Counted from the first letter of the stretch, positions 11,638 through 23,299 are shown. The stretch is 64,000 bases of DNA from Apoderus coryli (GCA_911728435.2 OU452201.1:23746001-23810000), one strand, 5' to 3'. Notes: generated by a model not told the origin, from the sequence alone. Made by a program: numbers and translations.

Positions 11638-13963
11638 TAATAATAATAATAATAATAATATTTATTTCATTCAAATAATAAACTACATCATCCTCTACAT
11701 TTGCAATTGACATTAATTAACAATAAAATAAATATTAGAGTTCTTCTTTCCAATATTTATCCATTAATATAGTATGTGTGCATTACTCATATTTGCAAAA
11801 GTTTCTGAGGAAACTTGTCCGCAAAATTTGAACACACATCAATCACATCAATATAATATATCCTATGATCTTAGTTTCTTATCATCATAAGTAACTTCCG
11901 AGAAAAGGAAATAAAAATGAGCAAAAAAGAGAAAAAAAAAACAACAAAATAAAACAAACAGTGCAACAAAATCAACACCATAATATAAAAATAAAAAAGT
12001 TTATCTCAAACTTAAAAGTAAAAAAAAAAAAACAAAGATATTTCCCGTTATCTTAAAAATATAAAATGAGTAGTTATGAACGCACATCTAACAGTTATTC
12101 TTATCTTAATAGTTGCGGGTTATACTCGGCTAACCAGCCATTTATTATATATTTAAAATTTTTCTGCATTATTTTTGATCTGACTTCAGCTGGTATACGA
12201 TTATATAACTTACAGCCGACATAATAATATGATCGTTGACCAATACTTTGTTGCATTCGTGGCTGTTGTACATTGTTTCGTGCTCTTGATCTCGTATTGT
12301 GTGTGTGATCAATATTATTTAGAAACAATTTTTGCTTATGCATTTGTAAAAGAGAGCACTTGTAGTATAATTGTCTGATAGTTAAAACTCCACAAAGATG
12401 GAAAAGCATTGCAGTTGGAAAACGATTGTCCAAATTATAAATAAGTTTCAAAATTCGTTTCTGAATCATAATTAAGGGTTTAATATTACGGTCGTAAGCC
12501 CCTCCCCAGCCTATAATTCCGTAAGTTAAGAGAGATTGAACTAACGAAAAATACAAAGTTCGATTTTGTTTTATGGTTAAAATTTTTTTAGTTTGTTTAA
12601 ATATATATATTAATGATCTAATCTTTTTTACTAGCTTGTTGACATGGTCGTTCCATCTCATGTGACTATCTAGAATTACTCCAAGGTATTTTGTGTTTGA
12701 TTTTCGTTCAATCATCCAATCATGATTTCTCTGCGGTAAATTAATATGTATGCTATTGTAATTTGGTTGCGTAGTTTTATTGTTAGAGAAGGTCATGTAA
12801 ATAGTTTTGTCGAGATTAATGGTAAGTAGGTGACTGTCAAACCAATTTGTGATCAATTGCAAATCTTTCTTAATGTTATTTTCGACTTCATCCCAGCTGT
12901 CTCCTTCTTCGTAAAGAACCGTATCGTCGGCAAAGGAAATACCCATTCCATGGAAGTTCAAGGTAAGTAGCTCATTTAAATAAATGTTGAATAGTAAAGG
13001 ACCCAAAACCGTCCCTTGGGGTATGCCGTATAAGACATTTGCAGGAGGACTTAATGTATCATTAACCCTAACTCTCTGGCTTCGATGTTGTAAATAGCTT
13101 TTGAAAAGATCCAATGCAAGCCCTCTGACGCCAATTAATTCTAATTTTTCTATTAATAATTTGTGACTCACTGTGTCAAAGGCTTTAGCAAGATCTATGA
13201 AGACACCCGCACATGGACGACCCTGGTCTAGTGATTGGTATATTTTTCTTGTTATTGTTGCAATTGCATCACTAGTTGATCTGTTTTCTCTGAAACCGAA
13301 CTGATGTTCCGATATAATACTATGCTTATCTAGAAAACTAGTAAGCCTAATTTTTATAATTTTTTCAAAAATTTTTGCTAAGTTAGATATTAAACTAATA
13401 GGCCTATAGTTTTCTATCAACTCTTTGTTCCCAGCTTTATGGATTGGTATTATAACTGCTTCTTTGAACAGTTGGGGACAGTGTCCGGTATCAATAATTA
13501 AGTTAATAATATAAGCTAAGGGAGTCTTGATTTCATTCGCCACTTCCCTCAATGTCTCAACAGTTATACCGTCAAGTCCAGGAGATGCCTTTGGTTTTAA
13601 AGAATTTATAACTTGCAATACTTCAAAACTGTCAGTATGCCGGACAAACATTGTTTGCATAATAGATCTCTTATTTTTCTGTATTAATTTGTTGTTCTTT
13701 GTATTTTTTATTATTGATAGTGCCATTTTTTCCCCAATCGTAGTATAATGTGAGTTAAATTCTTCTGCTATTTTTGAGTTTAAAGTGATATATTCCCCGG
13801 AGCTATTTTTAATTTTATTTATACTTTTATTTTCACATTTGCTCTTAGATACATACTCATTAACGGTCTCCCATAGTCTTTTGGCATTACTATTATTATC
13901 TTGTATTTTAATTTTATAATATTGGTTTTTTAGATGTTGCGTGTTGCGTGTTGTTCGTAATAT
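11638..13963 (-). mobile_element. 5'-truncated non-LTR retrotransposon (CR1/Jockey group)
   Basis: The element reads on the minus strand. It contains one long polymerase frame (12101-13963), a 3' untranslated part of about 460 bases and a (ATT)n tail at about 11638-11661 directly after a GAATGAAATAAA string. The endonuclease part expected upstream of the reverse transcriptase is missing, as is usual for 5'-truncated target-primed insertions. Exact target-site duplications were not found by eye. Confidence 0.75.
12101..13963 (-). CDS. Reverse transcriptase of non-LTR retrotransposon, N-terminal part missing
   Basis: This is an open frame of about 620 codons; the first internal ATG is at 13726 (541 codons from there). 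Counting from that ATG: ENYRPISLISNLAKIFEK (about 105-122), FIDLAKAFDTVSH (about 176-188), GIPQGTVLGPLLF (about 234-246) and the active-site box FADD (265-268). After these come KYLGVILD and a thumb region with YGIIGWGG, then a C-terminal segment with HNTRSR and YNRIPAEVR. The protein would copy element RNA into DNA at a nicked target. The frame is open without stops, but the endonuclease half is absent, so it is a truncated copy. It is probably a fairly recent insertion. The start at 13963 is simply where the open frame begins. Confidence 0.85.
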   Translation of the reverse strand: MLRTTRNTQHLKNQYYKIKIQDNNSNAKRLWETVNEYVSKSKCENKSINKIKNSSGEYITLNSKIAEEFNSHYTTIGEKMALSIIKNTKNNKLIQKNKRSIMQTMFVRHTDSFEVLQVINSLKPKASPGLDGITVETLREVANEIKTPLAYIINLIIDTGHCPQLFKEAVIIPIHKAGNKELIENYRPISLISNLAKIFEKIIKIRLTSFLDKHSIISEHQFGFRENRSTSDAIATITRKIYQSLDQGRPCAGVFIDLAKAFDTVSHKLLIEKLELIGVRGLALDLFKSYLQHRSQRVRVNDTLSPPANVLYGIPQGTVLGPLLFNIYLNELLTLNFHGMGISFADDTVLYEEGDSWDEVENNIKKDLQLITNWFDSHLLTINLDKTIYMTFSNNKTTQPNYNSIHINLPQRNHDWMIERKSNTKYLGVILDSHMRWNDHVNKLVKKIRSLIYIFKQTKKILTIKQNRTLYFSLVQSLLTYGIIGWGGAYDRNIKPLIMIQKRILKLIYNLDNRFPTAMLFHLCGVLTIRQLYYKCSLLQMHKQKLFLNNIDHTHNTRSRARNNVQQPRMQQSIGQRSYYYVGCKLYNRIPAEVRSKIMQKNFKYIINGWLAEYNPQLLR

Positions 13964-14055
13964 CTAGTTACTTGTCTATAGGTAAGGTATATTCAGTAGT
14001 TTTTACTACTCTAGTATTTCTTCTTTATAGCTATAATTAAGCTATTATAAAAAAC

Positions 14056-14159
14056 ATGGGATCAAAAACCGGTGGATTTTATTGTTTAGTACCTGGATGT
14101 ATTTCAAGAACAGTGTTACAGAATTGTCCATTTTTCCAATTTCCGAAAGATATTGAAAG
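14056..14159 (+). CDS. Possible first exon of a THAP zinc-finger gene
   Basis: An ATG opens a 34-codon stretch with a Gly-Gly-Phe-Tyr lead-in, then CLVPGC (C-x4-C) and FFQFPKD. These correspond to the first cysteine pair and the conserved Phe-Pro of the THAP domain (C2CH zinc-binding DNA-binding domain). The reading is interrupted right after FPKDIE by AAAG/GTTTGT, which fits a splice donor, as expected for a split THAP domain. The second half (the conserved Trp and the C-x2-H) was not found in the following 1.5 kb, so the gene may have a long intron, or this may be a relic or part of a THAP-bearing transposon. No promoter element was identified. Confidence 0.45.
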
Positions 14160-15670
14160 GTTTGTATATGAACATATTATTGTATTGTATTTGTATTGAA
14201 AATGAAAGTGTTCCTTTTACAATCTGGTAAATATTTTTTCATAATAAAACTAATAAACTCTAGTAGTTTTTTTTTGTTTTTCATTTTGTGAAATATTTTA
14301 TCCAACATCGTAAATATGACCAGTAAAAATACCAGAACGTTTATAACGCTCTCATTAATTTTGTATCAGAGTACAAAGCAAAATTTTTGACACTAGGTAC
14401 CGTAACATTTTGTTTTTGACATATTAGAAAATATCCCTAAATTGCGGCAACACAAGTGAGAACTACAAGTTCTCACTGATCATGATTCTATTTTCAGACA
14501 TCGTAAAAAATTACTGTTTAATGAACTCAGTAAAAATGAAATACAATTTGGCCTCTTTATTAAAGTGAAAGTGTCTACTTTCTGCCATTTTTACTGCTCC
14601 TTAGTCATTGTTTAAAATGAAACAATGAATTTGAAAAGCTTTGAAATAATCCTGGTATATATAGGTAGGTATCACAACCATATTTCATGAAATATGATGG
14701 TTCAAAATGCTGAGATCTCGCTTTTTAAATAAAACATGCAGATTTAAGAGTAACTAGTAGTAGAGTATTTAAAATTATAAGACATTTTATGTTATTTTCA
14801 ATTTTATGCCAATAGGATGAATGATTAAATATTAAATTCAATTTTGGAAATATTATTTAATTGCTTTAAGTAAGAACACGCCCACGCCCTCAATGCATAC
14901 ACTCCATATGTGTAAAATGTAAATACAATTCAAATAATTTTTAGTTTAATTGTTGAGCAAATAATATCGACGAACATCGAGAATTTGGTTTATAATCAAA
15001 TAATTTTACTAAAATTTACTTTATTTTTACTTTTATTATTAACTTCGATTTCAAAATGTATTATAAAACAAACAATTGAGTACCTAGTTCCAATTGGTGA
15101 TAATGGTAATATACACACACTATGTTTAATTATTAATTTGTCGTCAACGAAATAGGTTTGAAATTAAAAGGAATATTCCTAATTGTTGGCATTACTTTAT
15201 ACTAAAACGACAAGGCAAAAGGAATAAACCCGGAAAAACTATTATATTAATGACGTCAAGGTCACGAAATTTAGGACACAAACATCAAAGAAATTCCGCC
15301 GCCGTCGTATCTGATACTTACTTTATCTGGGGTATGGAGATGCTAGATTCCCGGTTGACTAATAATATTTAGTACTCTCTATTTCTTTGTCCACACAAGA
15401 CGTACAAAATTTTATTATGGATCACGCAAAATGCACAAGCATTGTTTTAAGACGAAGTCTACTAATTTTAGAGGAGAGAGCTCAAAATTCAACAACGTTA
15501 GAGTAAGTGAAATTTTTACTAAAATAAGTAATGTTTGTTAATCTGTGGCTAATAGCTCAATTATCTAAACTACGATCCAGAAACCGAAAATCAAAACAAG
15601 GTTCGCAAGTTTTTTACCTCAAAGGATCTGTTGCCTCTGGTGCAGCATCACAGTTGCCGCAATTCCATAA
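14160..15670. other. Noncoding stretch after the THAP-like exon
   Basis: No second THAP exon was recognised. A short ATG frame at about 15419-15505 ends at a GTAAGT string and could be an exon, but it has no recognisable motif. The rest is AT-rich without clear repeats. Confidence 0.35.
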
Positions 15671-16565
15671 TTAAGAAACTTCATAAGAGTTATGAAAAAG
15701 GAAATGTATTTCCTCAACTGCCATTGGTTCGACTCTTCCCGGTGATAGTCTTAAAGGTATTCCAGATTGTCCTCGATTTATTAGAAGATGCAAGCAAACG
15801 CTGATTGAATTGGGCAATTTTTTCTTCGCGAATATTCTTATTGACATCCCTCTTAAGCTCTTTATAAGTCTCATTTAAGTCAACGTTAAATACACGGCCC
15901 TTCAACCAGCTCAGCTGCCGAAGTCTTTCATATTTAAGCTGTAATTCGTCCGAAAAAACTTTGCGCCCGCCCTGAAGTCGACCATCAAAACAACGAGTCC
16001 GTCGCATTGGAAATACCACATTAAAAGACCAATTAAGATATCGCCAAAAATCAGAAAATGCCAACTCGAACTCAACAATATTCGGTGGTAGATGGTAAGA
16101 ACTAATTTTGTAGTTAAACTCGCTAATTGCAGAATCACAAAAATTTCGCTTATAAATAATTCTCGGTACCTTCCGCTGTTTTACAGACTGATTTACACTG
16201 AGCACTAAAGAAACTAATTGAGCCCTATGGTCAGAAAAACCCATATGAAAATTTCGAACTTCACACCGCCGCGCCGGCGCCGATTGAAAATAACATAGTG
16301 AATTTTCGACGACACTGTCACGCCAGACTGAAGTGTGACGACTCTAGTGGGACTATTAACCAATGATTTAAGATCGAACGAGTCAATTAAGTCCGATAAA
16401 ATTCTGCTATTTTGAGATGGCTCATCAGAGTTAATGTTAAAGTCATCGCACACCAAGACACTCTCATACCTACTAATAAGAAAAGACAACAGATGTGAGA
16501 ACATATCAAAAAATATATCAATATCACCCAAGGGTGGTCTATAAATGCAAATGATACGCAATGCG
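15671..16565 (-). pseudogene. Non-LTR retrotransposon endonuclease fragment, frameshifted
   Basis: The first minus-strand frame (16214-16561) contains ICIYRPPLGD, CDDFNIN and VNSPTRV, which are the middle and catalytic blocks of an exonuclease-endonuclease-phosphatase domain of CR1/Jockey-type elements. The second frame (15714-16244) opens with MGFSDHRAQ, the C-terminal catalytic Ser-Asp-His block, then runs into the linker before the reverse transcriptase (ending near FKTITGKS). The two overlap at about 16214-16244, so one frameshift splits the domain. The N-terminal part of the endonuclease and the whole reverse transcriptase are missing. The copy is dead. Confidence 0.7.
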
Positions 16566-16841
16566 TCACAATAAAATTCTTAACATTTTATTTATTAATG
16601 TTATACTGAGCTATATTCCAAATATAGACACATTCTGATAAATAATAAAAAAAATAAACAATTTTTCCTAAAAAAAATTACTGGATTGATTTCCTCAGAA
16701 TTGACATTTTCAACATACTTGGTTTTTAGTTTGTACGCCAATTTGGCCTCGATGTCACGGTTATATGCGGCCTGCACCATAAATGAAATTGTGGTTTGGT
16801 CTATTTATGCTTTATAATAACTGGTGCCCTGGCTGGCCAAG

Positions 16842-17565
16842 CTATCCTATCCACTCATCACCAAAATGTTTATTTAAGTAGTTAGTTATTACCCTTGAAT
16901 TATGGGGATATGCGCCGTCTTGTTGAAAATAAATACAATTTCTCCGTTGATCTAAAAGTAGTTCATCTAAGAATGGTTCAACTTGTGATGTCAAAATCTG
17001 AATGTATCTATTTGAATTCAGCATACCATCAAAAACATAGGGGTCAATGAATCTGCCGTCAAACATACCCACCCATACATTAATTGGCTTGGGCCCATGT
17101 ATAACAGTTGTACCTATGAATTATTCCCGCGCAACTGATGTATGCTTCATCTGTCCAAATACACCTCTACCAAAGTTGGCATTCTGCGCACACTTTTGCA
17201 CCATTTGCAAAATGTTTAAATCTAAGCCTAAATTTATATATATTTTTAATTTATCTGCACTGATGCTCTTGAGACACTTGTTTCGCCCTCTAAAATTCGG
17301 GTGGGCGAACATGGGTTTTTTGCAACTGCACCCAAAACTGTAATTTCCATTGCCGATTATCGATATTATTGCTAGTAGTCCGTAGTTTCCGAAACGGACA
17401 AAAATTAATAAGGTTACTTTTTAATATTTGAAATATCGAATTCGATGGCTGCACTCTCTCTGGATATCGGTTTTCGTAAAGTTTCTTCGCAGCTTCTATA
17501 TGTTCATTACACTCGATAAAGCATTTTAAAATATCATATTTTTCATAATTTGATAATTTTGACAA
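16842..17565 (-). pseudogene. Mariner-like transposase relic with DUF4817-type N terminus
   Basis: The N-terminal piece (17290-17565) has SNYEKYDILKCF followed by AAKKLYENRYPERV and IFQILKSNLI, the pattern of the DUF4817-type helix-turn-helix found in insect mariner-like transposases. The C-terminal piece (16842-17072) contains WVGMFDGRF upstream and YFQQDGAYPHNS with the second catalytic aspartate, ending at FGDEWIG where the third catalytic block should follow. The middle of the protein, including the first aspartate, is deleted or scrambled. No terminal inverted repeats were recognised around it. Confidence 0.7.
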
Positions 17566-18317
17566 ACATCTGGCTTTAAAACAAAATGTACACTACAATA
17601 ATACCTAACACATTGCCGAAAACAATTATACATTAGTTTATAATTGTTCTTTTCTGTAACAAATATTCATAATACATGTTTTCCCAAATGAACAATTCCG
17701 TACTACGTCATAATACGTAATGTCCACTTTACACTATGTTTATTTTGGAGTTTCCCAGTAATTTATGGACGGTTTACATGCACGTCTTGGTAACAATAAT
17801 TATACGATTCGCGTGCAGTTCGTGAATACTTATGAATTTTATAAAAGTACCTTACATTATGTATATGTTAGGTAATTGTTAGGAGCTTGAGTTATATTTA
17901 TTACACTTTGCCAACCCCTTTTTGGTCTATTTCGATGTCGAAATCATATTATAAAAACCAAACGGCGAGAAGGGTCAGACACAAAAGCTTATGACAACGT
18001 ATTAGCTAATAAAGGGTTGCAATTTTAGGTTTATGAAATGCTTTTTTTTCTTCAACATCACAAATAATTTTAAATTAACCTAGAAAAGATCGGAATTCGT
18101 TGTAAATTTGTATAATGTCAACAACTACTACAGTATGCTATAGCAAAAAGCATAATGCATAATACCAAATGATTTTATAATAACAAGGTAGTTGCTGCCA
18201 CGCGAAGCAATGGGCGTATTTAGTTAGTTTAGATTTAACTATGTTTAGAAAGATTGTTTTTTTCGTCAATAATAATCTACAATTATCTTGCAAAATTTGA
18301 TAACTCAAAACAAAGGT
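17566..18317. other. AT-rich noncoding stretch
   Basis: No gene or clear repeat seen. This separates the mariner-like relic from the 3' tail of the next non-LTR relic. Confidence 0.4.
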
Positions 18318-19247
18318 AATAATAATAATAGTCTTTATTGACAACCAACAAATTAAACTACAGAAAAATAAATAAAAATTCGTGTTTATCTGTATAACAA
18401 ACAAAAAAAAAATTGGTGTCAAAAGGCGAGGTTTGGATACAATTTCATAGGTAATAAAAAAACCTGTCAAAAAGTTCTATTCTCGAATGAGAACACACTC
18501 TATACAAGGTTAGGTTAACAAACAAAATATTCATGAGTAAGAAAGACCGCTAAATTATTAGCAGATTATCAATATATCAACTATACTATCTACTAAATAT
18601 AGTTTTAATTAAATAACTAATTTTAACTTATTCTAAGGGTATTTAGGGTAAGGTCCTAACCTTTACTACAAATGATATTAAGCCGTACAAAGTAAAGTAG
18701 ATTGTAGATTGTTTTATCCGAGTCGTTTAGGAGGTTTGGCCTCCGCTCACTTCGACCTGAAGAAGATCTTTTGTGAATGACTCTAATCTATGAATTGCCC
18801 AGCTGTCCCACAGTTTTCATAAAGTTGATGATTTCTCTGGGCGCTAAATTCCTTGCCTCGTCGTGTGTTAGGGTCACCCCTCCAAGGTGTTTTAGCCTTT
18901 TGCAGAAAAGTGCCATGCATTCACAGAGCACGTGTTCTGTTGTCTCTGTTGCGTGTTCGCAAAACCGACAAGTGGCATCCTCGGTTAGGCCCATCTTTTT
19001 GAGATGGTACTTCAATGGGTGGTGTCACGTAAAAAGGCCTGAAATTCGCCTTAGGTCGCTTCTCTCCAGTTGGATGAGCTTCCCTGCGTTGGCCTCTGAA
19101 GGTTTGATAAACCTTTTTGATTGTCTTAGGCCTGGAATGTTTCTCCAATAGAACTTAAGTTTCTTTTCCCATCTCCGAAGTTCTTCATATGGCTTTTTGG
19201 AAGGCCAAACATTACCAAATATACGTATCCAAAAATGATATGATATC
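18318..19247 (-). mobile_element. 3' end of a non-LTR retrotransposon, heavily 5'-truncated
   Basis: On the minus strand the order is C-terminal coding part (18788-19247), about 460 bases of 3' untranslated sequence, a CAATAAAG string and an (ATT)n tail at 18318-18330. The tail type matches those of the relics at 11638 and 40841. Confidence 0.65.
18788..19247 (-). pseudogene. C-terminal end of non-LTR polymerase (post-RNase H region)
   Basis: In one minus-strand frame: KKPYEELRRWEK, KLIQLERSDLRRISGLFT, a TGA stop at about 19033, HHPLKYHLKKMGLTEDATC, then CRFCEHATETTEHVLCEC. The leucine-rich block, the histidine pair and the C-x2-C..H..C motif are typical of the end of the polymerase in RNase H-bearing non-LTR elements of insects (I/R1/Jockey relatives). 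The TGA sits where a glycine codon (GGA) would be expected, so one base change broke the frame. The frame then runs to a natural-looking stop at 18788. Reverse transcriptase and RNase H proper are absent. Confidence 0.7.
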
Positions 19248-19567
19248 AGTACCTATTATGGTAACGGCAAGCAAGATGATATTTGAAAAACATGCAATTT
19301 TTACTCAAATACATACTCAGAAATTACATCAATTTTAGTTATTTGCCTAGGTACGTAGATACATCTGATATATAATTTCTACAAATTAAAAAAAAACTTT
19401 TAAAACTATGTCAGCATTTTTAAAAGTTGGTAAAATCACCCGACTAGGTCTGGCAGCATGGAACACAGTAATATAATACCAATCAACAGTAAAATCTTTT
19501 TTTCTACTCCTGTTTTGTTAAGCCGTCTATTGCAAAACTGTTAACGTGACATGTAAATTCAATCTTA

Positions 19568-19627
19568 CATAAGTGTTACGTAATGATCACCAAAGTGTTA
19601 CGTAATGAATATTACATAACACTTTGG
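19568..19627. repeat. Triple GTGTTACGTAAT block with hairpin
   Basis: CCAAAGTGTTACGTAAT (19590-19606) and its inverse complement with one mismatch (19611-19627) form a hairpin with a 4-base loop. A further direct copy of the AGTGTTACGTAATGATC segment lies just upstream at 19570-19586. Confidence 0.6.
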
Positions 19628-19740
19628 GGATTTTTATTTTTTATTATGGAATTATGTCAAACACAAATGTCAAATATTTATATGTTATAATTACCTTTTC
19701 TTCTGTGTGAAATATTTTTGCTTAAATTTTAATTCTGCGA

Positions 19741-19890
19741 AGTCGTAGAAAAAGTACAGTACATAACTCGAGCTGTAAATAATTTTCCATGCTCGAGACT
19801 ATTGCCTCACTCGCCGCTTCGCGGCTCGTGGGCAAACTAGTCTCTCGCATGTAAAATATCATTTACAGCACATGTTATGTAATATACTAT
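19741..19890 (+). repeat. Hairpin repeat with constant ends, copy with GC-rich tip
   Basis: Starts with AGTCGTAGAAAAAGTACAGT and ends with AATATACTAT. Between these lies an imperfect palindrome of about 60 bases per arm, centred at about 19818, with the GC-rich tip CGCCGCTTCGCGGC. The arms include AGCTGTAAAT/ATTTACAGC and GAGACTA/TAGTCTC. See the finding on the family. Confidence 0.7.
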
Positions 19891-20106
19891 TAACTAACAT
19901 AACTTTTAACCTTAATGTAAACTTAACTTTCCATCTGTAACACAAAATAAGAATGATATATATTAAAATATATTATTTAGCAAGAAATGATTTCAAAAAT
20001 TTAAACTAAAACAAAAACACTTACTTGTGCTCTAGTGTCTAACTCAAAAATAATTCTAAAGTTAAAAAAAAATCCTAAAACTGAAGAAACGATTTAGCTC
20101 TTTTAG

Positions 20107-20274
20107 TTAAACCTGCACAATCAGTATGTGCTCATCTTCAATATCGTTGCACCTTTTCAACCAACCCTCAGCGCTTTTTGATCTGCGGTAAATATCACTG
20201 TAACACAAGCATCTACAATCCTCATCACTATAATTCTCTAACATTTCTGGCCCATTTTCATTGCTAATTTCTTG
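20107..20274 (-). pseudogene. Short relic of a transposase C-terminal zinc-binding tail
   Basis: A 55-codon minus-strand open stretch reads SDEDCRCLCYSDIYRRS, then SAEGWLKRCNDIEDEHILIV and stops. The spacing resembles the cysteine-rich C-terminal tail seen in insect pogo/Jerky-type transposase-derived proteins, where C-x2-C, a Gly-Trp and later cysteines form a PHD-like finger. Several expected cysteines are missing. No upstream transposase domain was found. Recognition is tentative. Confidence 0.3.
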
Positions 20275-21576
20275 TTAAAGAAATCTCTTTTACTCTTTTT
20301 TTGTCTCATTTTTTAGATTATGAATAAAGTGCATGATATTAAAATGTCCAGATACTTTTGCTTTTTACGATTTGAATTACTTTCTCCTATTTGGTATCGA
20401 GGCTTTGGTGATATCTGGTCACTTATAGACTATATATTCTTGATTAGGCTCCCAGACTTGGTTGTGATATCGTTATATTACCCATCTAAAGGAATGGTTG
20501 GAGGTGATTGTAGGAAACTTGGTCCTACAAAATTAATTAAATGTTTCCTCCACTTAAAAAATAGGTCTCAAGTAGTGATAATGATGCCGCGTAATAATTT
20601 AGTGTTGGAATTGCTTGATGTAGATTTTAAAAGAAGATTTCGGATTTCAAAGTCTATATTTCAACAGTTCTTTAAGTTGGGTGATCTTCAGGCTCCTTTA
20701 GATAATAGAATACTTTTCTTTTTCGCGGTGCGTATAAGGTGTGCCGATCTTTTCTTTTGAATGTTGCACGACATTGTTATGTTAATTAAAATAATAGTGT
20801 AAAATATTTATATAATATAGTAATTTTTGGGATTTAAAATTATTTTAGGTTTCAATTTTAAACAAACAAAATATGTTGCGAACGTGAAAGTTTAGGGTTT
20901 TTTACTTATCTTACAGAGGGATGGTTTTTGATGGTGAATATAAAATTTGACTAACTGATTGATGATTTTAACAGTCAGACAAGTCACAGTTTATACGGGC
21001 GTATAAGAACTTCACCGCAATGCATTCAACTTTTAAGTTCGGCAATTCTTCAACTCCATAGTTAAGCAGATATTGCCAAATACTACCACAGACACACGAC
21101 GACTTTTGAGGAAATATGTACCACAGACATACCACGAGTTGCGTATCGTGTCATTTCCTTATTGTATCCGCAAAAACTAAAAATCACGCAGTTTGTATCA
21201 TATTGTGATACATGACTTTCAAACGGTGTTTATCCCCTGATACGCAACGATGATATTATGATACGCTTATTAGCGTATACAAGGGAAAACAGTGAAATGG
21301 GCTTACCTGTTTTCACAGCATTGGATGTTACTTGTTTATCACAAACTGTTATTGGCAATGGATGTTCAAATTGTGTCAAAAAAAAATTTGGGATTTTAAT
21401 GAGACAAAACATAAAGAATCGCTGCCGCGAAAATTTGGTGAAATAAATAAATAATAAAGACTGTATGCAAAAATATGTAAATAAAGATATATGAAACTCA
21501 ATTTTAAGACGAGAAAGCAGAAAAATGCTCCGCAAGAAAAATTCAGAACAAACAATAGCAATAATAATTAAGTATA
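20275..21576. other. Stretch with an unrecognised 146-codon frame
   Basis: A plus-strand frame (20320-20760, ATG to TGA) is longer than most chance frames here and includes DVDFKRRFRISKSIFQQFF, which faintly recalls the start of a PIF/Harbinger nuclease, but no catalytic triad follows. It is not supported as a gene. The rest is AT-rich without recognised content. Confidence 0.3.
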
Positions 21577-22459
21577 CACTGTGTCCAAATTAAAAAGGGG
21601 GTAGCGTTGTATTTTGGAAATTGTAGGAGTTACAATGTCTATTCAATTAAAGAAAAATTGTACAATTTAACCACCTTTTAAATGATGTTTTTAAGATTAA
21701 AGTAACTTAAGCCGTTTTCGAGAATTATTGAAGAAACGATTTTTTGTGTTAATTTATTTCTGTCATTATTTTTACACAAATAAAAAAATGAAAAGCACTT
21801 TCTGTTACTTTTTGAGGAGAAAAACATGGCGTTTACAAAATTTCCCTCCGATATTTCGTTTTTCAAAAACCATCATCAACCTTTTTTATTTCAATACGGC
21901 CCTAGATTATTGTTAAATTTAAAGCCATTTTTAATTAAAAAATAAGTGGTATCACATGTAATCGTTTAAACGAGTTTTCAGCGTTTTTAGCTGTTATTTA
22001 AAATGGTTCAAGCAAAATCGCCATAGGTTGTCACCTAACTGACTGAATGCAGAGTAGCAGGTTTTACAAAATCATTCTTTCGGCGTTATTTACAATTATT
22101 TATTATTAATTGACAATTTATTTCTGTCTCAGTATAACATTTTATTCTCTAGGCGGTCTTTTAAATTAAATTGAAATTTTTGTGCTTCTTGAAGTTATTA
22201 AAAAACGCCTATCTCAGATGAATGTTTTAAGCAAAATAAGTGCCAAACTATGGCGATTTTTTTGAATAATTTTAAATAACAGCTAAAAACACTGAAAACT
22301 TCTTCAAACCATTACGTCTGATATACCACTTATTTTTGAATTGCAAATGGCTTTAAATTTAACAATAAAAAATCCAGGGCCGTATTTAAAAAACCAAATT
22401 GATAATGGTTTTTCAAAAACAAAACTTCGTAGTGAAAATTTGTAAACACTATCACAGTG
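21577..22459. mobile_element. Fold-back DNA element with CACTGTG ends and long inverted arms
   Basis: TACACTGTG at 21575-21583 is the inverse complement of CACAGTGTA at 22453-22461, which fits TA target duplications outside CACTGTG ends. About 220 bases at 21826-22045 match the inverse complement of 22230-22452 at perhaps 85%; for example the GGTTTTTGAAAAACG-like and ATACGGCCCT segments and AGCTGTTATTTAAAAT occur in both arms. The left side carries about 250 extra bases that the right lacks. No transposase is present, so it is nonautonomous; a mariner-like origin is inferred from the end sequence. Confidence 0.5.
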
Positions 22460-23299
22460 TATTATATACCTAGTGGGTTATTGGCTATTCTGAATTCATT
22501 ATAATATACCACCTAGAAAGGACACAAATTGCAGAATTATCCAAACACCTTGTGTATTTTTTTTTTTCGGTAGTCCAATCCAATTTTTATTTTTTCTATT
22601 GCTGTAATTTCAATTTCTTTCAAGAAACGGAGGTGGTCGGTTAGCGGACGCCTGCGTGAGCCACATCGCCGCAACTGATTTTATTACATAAAAATTGTCA
22701 AAATAATATTTTGACACGACTATTTTTCATCACTGGCGTTAATTTTGTTAAAATTATCGTTATTTTGTTTGAAGTACATGCATTACAAAGCGATTTCTGA
22801 CACATCTAAAACAGCTCTTATAGGTGATAAAATAGTAAACATACGTTTAATATTACCTGTTATGTATACCTAATAAGTGAGTAACAGCAGGGTGATCACG
22901 ATCCAGTTACTTATTAGCACTTAATATTTTATTCAAATTAGTGTATCGCGTGCTTGACCCGGCTTTTATCGAATCGCATCGGTATTTTATTTTATACACA
23001 ATATACAGCAAACATGAAAGAAATAGGCTTTATATTGACAGTGAATATGTTATTTTGAAAAGGTGTAATAATGAAATAATTTTTACTATGCTTTTGATGA
23101 AAAAGAAGCCGATCCCTCCAACCTTTCTTTATATTTGTTGGTAATTCGCACGCAAGAGAAATAACCAACTGTTGACCGTACAAAACACGCTGTCGCTATA
23201 AATAATATCGAGAGTGTCGTAATGTTCGGCACATCCATAAAAAAAATTTGAAGGGGTGATAGAGGGGTTCGTTTTGAGGCCAATAAAACGTACTTGAGG
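22460..23299. other. Noncoding stretch
   Basis: No supported gene. A short region around 22630-22680 is GC-richer than its surroundings. The overlapping small frames at 22941-23393 on both strands show no motifs. Confidence 0.35.

Noticed and set aside
16423..16450. Minus-strand CTGATGA as another hammerhead
   Set aside because: No GAAA box, stem II or cleavage triplet at the right distance.
18777..19151. 124-codon plus-strand frame
   Set aside because: Antisense shadow of the C-terminal polymerase relic at 18788-19247.
20320..20760. 146-codon plus-strand frame, possible Harbinger-like start
   Set aside because: The KRRFRISKSIF similarity is short and no DDE residues follow.
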